The notes under the pieces: generated by a model
The model's database searches: none
What the model was told of the DNA's origin: nothing
The model's input: the letters and a program-made list of their open reading frames with translations, nothing else
Shown here: piece by piece, positions 39,213 to 41,856 of the stretch
Position numbering within the stretch: the stretch's first letter is position 1
How the letters are laid out: the number at the start of each line of letters is the position of its first letter
Program-made: the position numbers and the translations under genes
IMG/VR virus record: IMGVR_UViG_3300033148_001735
Span: 1-41,856 of that record
Length of the DNA stretch: 41,856 bases
From: a virus
Strand: one strand, 5' to 3'

Positions 39213-39983
39213 TTATTTCTTGTCTGTTGCCCAGTCTAGCCAGTCTGTCTCATCTTTAGTAAGATCAGATTCAGTAGCTGTCGAAGGGTTCATTGAGTTA
39301 GATAGCTCAGAGACATACTTAGTAGTCATCTGGCTGATCTGGTCAGGAGTAGCATTAGGATAGCTAGCCTTTAGCTGGGCTTGAATGCCTTTAGCTGCGA
39401 AGCTAACAATCGGATTATCTATTCCAGGGACAGCTTCTAGAGCAGCCTTATCAAACAGGCTACTATTAAGCTTATCTTCGAGTTGACCAGCTTGATTTGA
39501 AACATGAGAGTTAGTAACTGATTCACCTAGCATAGCTGACTGCTGTAACGCTGTCATATAGGCCATACTGGACATAGCCTTGAATGCTTCTAGCATATCA
39601 GAGCCACCTTCCATACCAGATATCTTAGTCATTAGCTCAGCAGGAATAGCCTTGGAGAAGTCCTGATTAGCAGCTAGCTTCTGCATACCTTCAGGGGTAA
39701 GGACAGAGGCAACTGATAGAGGAGCGGGAGGCTCACCTGCATTGGGCTTATTTATATTTTCCATCATTCCAGCAAATATGTCAATACCAGACGCATCAGA
39801 GGCTAGAGGATCTACTACAGTAGCAGCAGGAGCGGCAGGCTCTCCACCTTCGCCAGGCTTAGCAGGATCACCACCCTCAGGAGTAGGGGCAGCCGCAGGA
39901 GCATCACCACCACCACCCATAGGCCAGATATGAGTAGGAAAGATTGCAGGCATTAGTAGCTTAGCTATGTTACGGTATTTCAT
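39213..39983 (-). CDS. Scaffolding protein, 256 aa
   Basis: Directly upstream of the capsid gene. It starts MKYRNIAKLLMPAIF. Residues 22-60 are Gly/Pro/Ala/Glu-rich and disordered (GGGGDAPAAAPTPEGG); the remainder is helical with Met/Gln/Ala-rich stretches (MLEAFKAMSSMAYMTALQQS) and ends in an Asp/Lys tail (DETDWLDWATDKK). This is the usual composition and position of a podovirus assembly scaffold, which fills the prohead and leaves before packaging. No protease motif was seen. Confidence 0.7.
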   Translation of the reverse strand: MKYRNIAKLLMPAIFPTHIWPMGGGGDAPAAAPTPEGGDPAKPGEGGEPAAPAATVVDPLASDASGIDIFAGMMENINKPNAGEPPAPLSVASVLTPEGMQKLAANQDFSKAIPAELMTKISGMEGGSDMLEAFKAMSSMAYMTALQQSAMLGESVTNSHVSNQAGQLEDKLNSSLFDKAALEAVPGIDNPIVSFAAKGIQAQLKASYPNATPDQISQMTTKYVSELSNSMNPSTATESDLTKDETDWLDWATDKK

Positions 39984-40258
39984 TAGGTTTGTCCTTCTTC
40001 TTGTTTAGGTTGCTTAGGTTGTAAATCGAATATTAGCTTACCACCTATCTCTATCATACCATTAAGATAGGCTACATCTACAGCAGTCTTCTTTAGGTCA
40101 TCAGAGCGAAAGGTAGTAAGCGTAGTTTGGGTGCTCTCTGCTAGTTGAGTCTGAATATAGGCTCTTACTAGTGGATCAGAAAGCTTATGTTGGATCTCTT
40201 CTACTTCTTTTTCAGTAAAATCATAGGCATTAAACAGCAGGCTGACTTGGGGGCGCAT
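39983..40258 (-). CDS. Hypothetical protein between portal and scaffold, 91 aa
   Basis: Starts MRPQVSLLFNAYDFTEKEVE, overlapping the end of the portal gene by 29 bases and the scaffold start by one base. Mostly helical with a Gln/Lys/Pro-rich end (QPKQPKQEEGQT). Small genes at this place occur in many podoviruses, without a defined role. No family recognised. Confidence 0.65.
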   Translation of the reverse strand: MRPQVSLLFNAYDFTEKEVEEIQHKLSDPLVRAYIQTQLAESTQTTLTTFRSDDLKKTAVDVAYLNGMIEIGGKLIFDLQPKQPKQEEGQT

Positions 40259-41856
40259 TAGGTTCTACTCCGGGTTGTGTAGTAGGTTGGCCAGGCTGCT
40301 GAGGGGCAGCAGTAGGCTTGAATTGGTGCATATCTGGTACGCCTATTAGGCCACCAAAGTAAGCGTATAGTTCGAATAGCATAGGATCTTGTAGAATCAT
40401 AGGGTTAGCTGTGAAAGCCTGTAGCATCATATTGAAGCTCTCAGGATTAACCATCTTACTCTTAGGAGTATAGCCATCAGCCAGCTTGAACTCTATTAGC
40501 GCCTTGCGTAATGTAGCAGGATTAATCTCTAATGCCTTACTACTAGATGGTGCTAGCATCTTACCCTTAGGAGCATACATAAGGATGTTAAGCTTAAGCT
40601 GGTGCTTGATAGAAGTCATTACTTGACTCTCTACTCTAAGGGCTAGGTTACGAGTTCTGTCACTAGCATTACCAGATATCTCTTGGAACTCACCTAGGGT
40701 ACGATTACCCTTAGTCTGGATACCTTGCTGAGAAGCAGACATACCAGTAGACTGGTCAGCTATCTGCATAAGGTTCTGCATGTCTCCTAGGAGAGAAGCT
40801 GTGCCGCTATTATCAAATGGTATCTGATGATAGACTTGACCAGCATTTAGACTATCTAGTCTGAACGTCTGAGTCATAGGTATCTTAGCAGCAGGATCAC
40901 GGCTATTAACATCACGACTACGCAAGTAATTAGGATTGTAGATAGCTCTATCAGAGATAGCTCTACGAGATGAAGCCAGTCTAGCATTAAGCAATTCACT
41001 AGCAGCATCCTGCCAAGGAAGGATTACTTCACTAAGGCTTTTAGTCTGATAGCCGAATCCATCTTCTACAGGCTGTCCCATATAGATAGGCAATGAGTTA
41101 TTAGGCGTAAAGACAGGAGAGATATGAATGATATGCTGCATGTTAATGATAACTAGCTTAAGCACTTGTACCTTATCACCATTAGGACGAATCATACCGA
41201 AGTCTTCTGGGATAGCCCTTACGTACATAACAGACTTAAGATATTTATTCTTATGATCTTTGTTCTTGTTACCAGTACTAGCATCCTGACCTATCCAAGT
41301 AAACCAGTCTACATTATCAGAGTCTTTAGTAGGATTATACTTAGCTACTTCTGGACGCTCAACGAAATATTCTTCACTAGGATAGGTAGACGCTAGTGCA
41401 TCTTTAACATTGATAGCCCCTGCGTATTCACCACTCAAGTCTTCTAGCTCTTCTGCTAGCTCCTTAAGCTGGATACGAGTGATGTTCTCATGGTAGCCTA
41501 TATAGTCACCTTCAGTGGATACCTTAGCAGGCGCAGCTGAGTAGTCCCAGAATAGATTATACATATCCATTCCTTTAATACCATTGATGTACTCAAAGCT
41601 AGTATCTATGCTAGGAGTATCACCAACAGTAGCGCTATTAGTAGCTATAGTAACTGTTCTGTAAGGACTCCATGTCACCTCAGCCCCATGAAAGTTATAC
41701 TTAGCGCCGTCTAATAAGAAGCGCAATAGCTCCTGCTTCCACTTACCTATGTTACTGTGGCTAGCCATTAGAGCTTCCATCTGCTCTCCTGCTTCAGACT
41801 CTTCCTTAGAGGTAATTACTCCAAAGATAGGATAGCCTGATAGGAACACATCACTA
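40230..41856 (-). CDS. Portal protein, main part (gene continues at 1-365)
   Basis: Carries the C-terminal 539 residues of the 625-residue portal; the N-terminus is encoded at 365-1. A helical and beta mixture with VTWSPYRTVTI, DMYNLFWDYSAAP, LPWQDAASELLNARLASSRR and DMQNLMQIADQSTGM (the last resembling the long-helix region of podovirus portals). The C-terminus is Pro/Gln-rich (AAPQQPGQPTTQPGVEP). It should form the dodecameric ring that connects head, terminase and tail. The frame apparently opening at 41849 is an artefact of the window end. Confidence 0.85.
   Translation of the reverse strand, partial: SDVFLSGYPIFGVITSKEESEAGEQMEALMASHSNIGKWKQELLRFLLDGAKYNFHGAEVTWSPYRTVTIATNSATVGDTPSIDTSFEYINGIKGMDMYNLFWDYSAAPAKVSTEGDYIGYHENITRIQLKELAEELEDLSGEYAGAINVKDALASTYPSEEYFVERPEVAKYNPTKDSDNVDWFTWIGQDASTGNKNKDHKNKYLKSVMYVRAIPEDFGMIRPNGDKVQVLKLVIINMQHIIHISPVFTPNNSLPIYMGQPVEDGFGYQTKSLSEVILPWQDAASELLNARLASSRRAISDRAIYNPNYLRSRDVNSRDPAAKIPMTQTFRLDSLNAGQVYHQIPFDNSGTASLLGDMQNLMQIADQSTGMSASQQGIQTKGNRTLGEFQEISGNASDRTRNLALRVESQVMTSIKHQLKLNILMYAPKGKMLAPSSSKALEINPATLRKALIEFKLADGYTPKSKMVNPESFNMMLQAFTANPMILQDPMLFELYAYFGGLIGVPDMHQFKPTAAPQQPGQPTTQPGVEPNAPPSQPAV
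41743..41856. repeat. Terminal direct repeat, right copy (assembly overlap)
   Basis: Second copy of the 114-base sequence found at 1-114. Joining the two copies restores one uninterrupted 625-codon portal gene. See the left copy for interpretation. Confidence 0.95.

Noticed and set aside
40230-41849. Independent 539-aa portal starting with GTG at 41849
   Set aside because: The frame continues upstream across the window ends to an ATG at 365 with a ribosome-binding site; the GTG is only where the window stops.

Overview
The window is a complete, circularly closed genome of a tailed bacteriophage (Caudoviricetes). The first 114 bases are repeated exactly as the last 114 and fall inside one open reading frame (the portal gene), so the unique sequence is 41,742 bp and the ends are an assembly overlap. 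A portal, terminase and capsid set, a short-tail adaptor, large internal virion proteins at the end of the late operon and no tape-measure or sheath genes point to podovirus morphology. A two-component spanin pair with a lipobox points to a Gram-negative host. I see no integrase, excisionase, recognisable CI/Cro-type repressor, RNA polymerase, tRNA or CRISPR, so it looks strictly lytic and dependent on host RNA polymerase. Codon use favours CTA/TTA (Leu) and ATA (Ile), and CTAG is very common.

Layout. Two transcription units diverge from a non-coding control region (4220-4810) and converge at a hairpin terminator (about 20491-20526). The rightward unit (4811-20490) carries early and replication genes: unknown small genes, including three neighbours that look like divergent paralogues; an SF1B helicase; a zinc-ribbon protein; a recombination module (Cas4/RecB-like nuclease, DnaQ-like exonuclease, Sak4-like RecA-fold ATPase, putative SSB); a family A DNA polymerase with proofreading domain; a MazG-like/DUF6378 protein with triple zinc knuckles; four membrane micropeptides; and a DUF3987-type replicative helicase.

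The leftward unit starts at 4219, runs through an unknown acidic protein, a small basic protein, a structured 378-bp gap, TerS, a 54-residue gene, TerL and portal, crosses the window ends, and continues from 41742 down to 20542. This second stretch holds scaffold, major capsid, adaptor, tail fibre, a lysis cassette (holin candidate, DUF5675 candidate endolysin, Rz, Rz1), two beta-propeller-like tail proteins and four internal virion proteins.

Most unusual parts: the control region combines a 20-base G-quadruplex motif, an inverted pair of 37-bp arms built from 9-bp units, purine repeats, and a perfect 14-bp palindrome filling the spacer of the rightward promoter. The gap upstream of terS carries tandem hairpins with a compensatory base change. 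A shared LPAFxP linear motif links two early proteins, and the only visible endolysin candidate is a DUF5675 protein. All functional names come from reading motifs and context without database searches.
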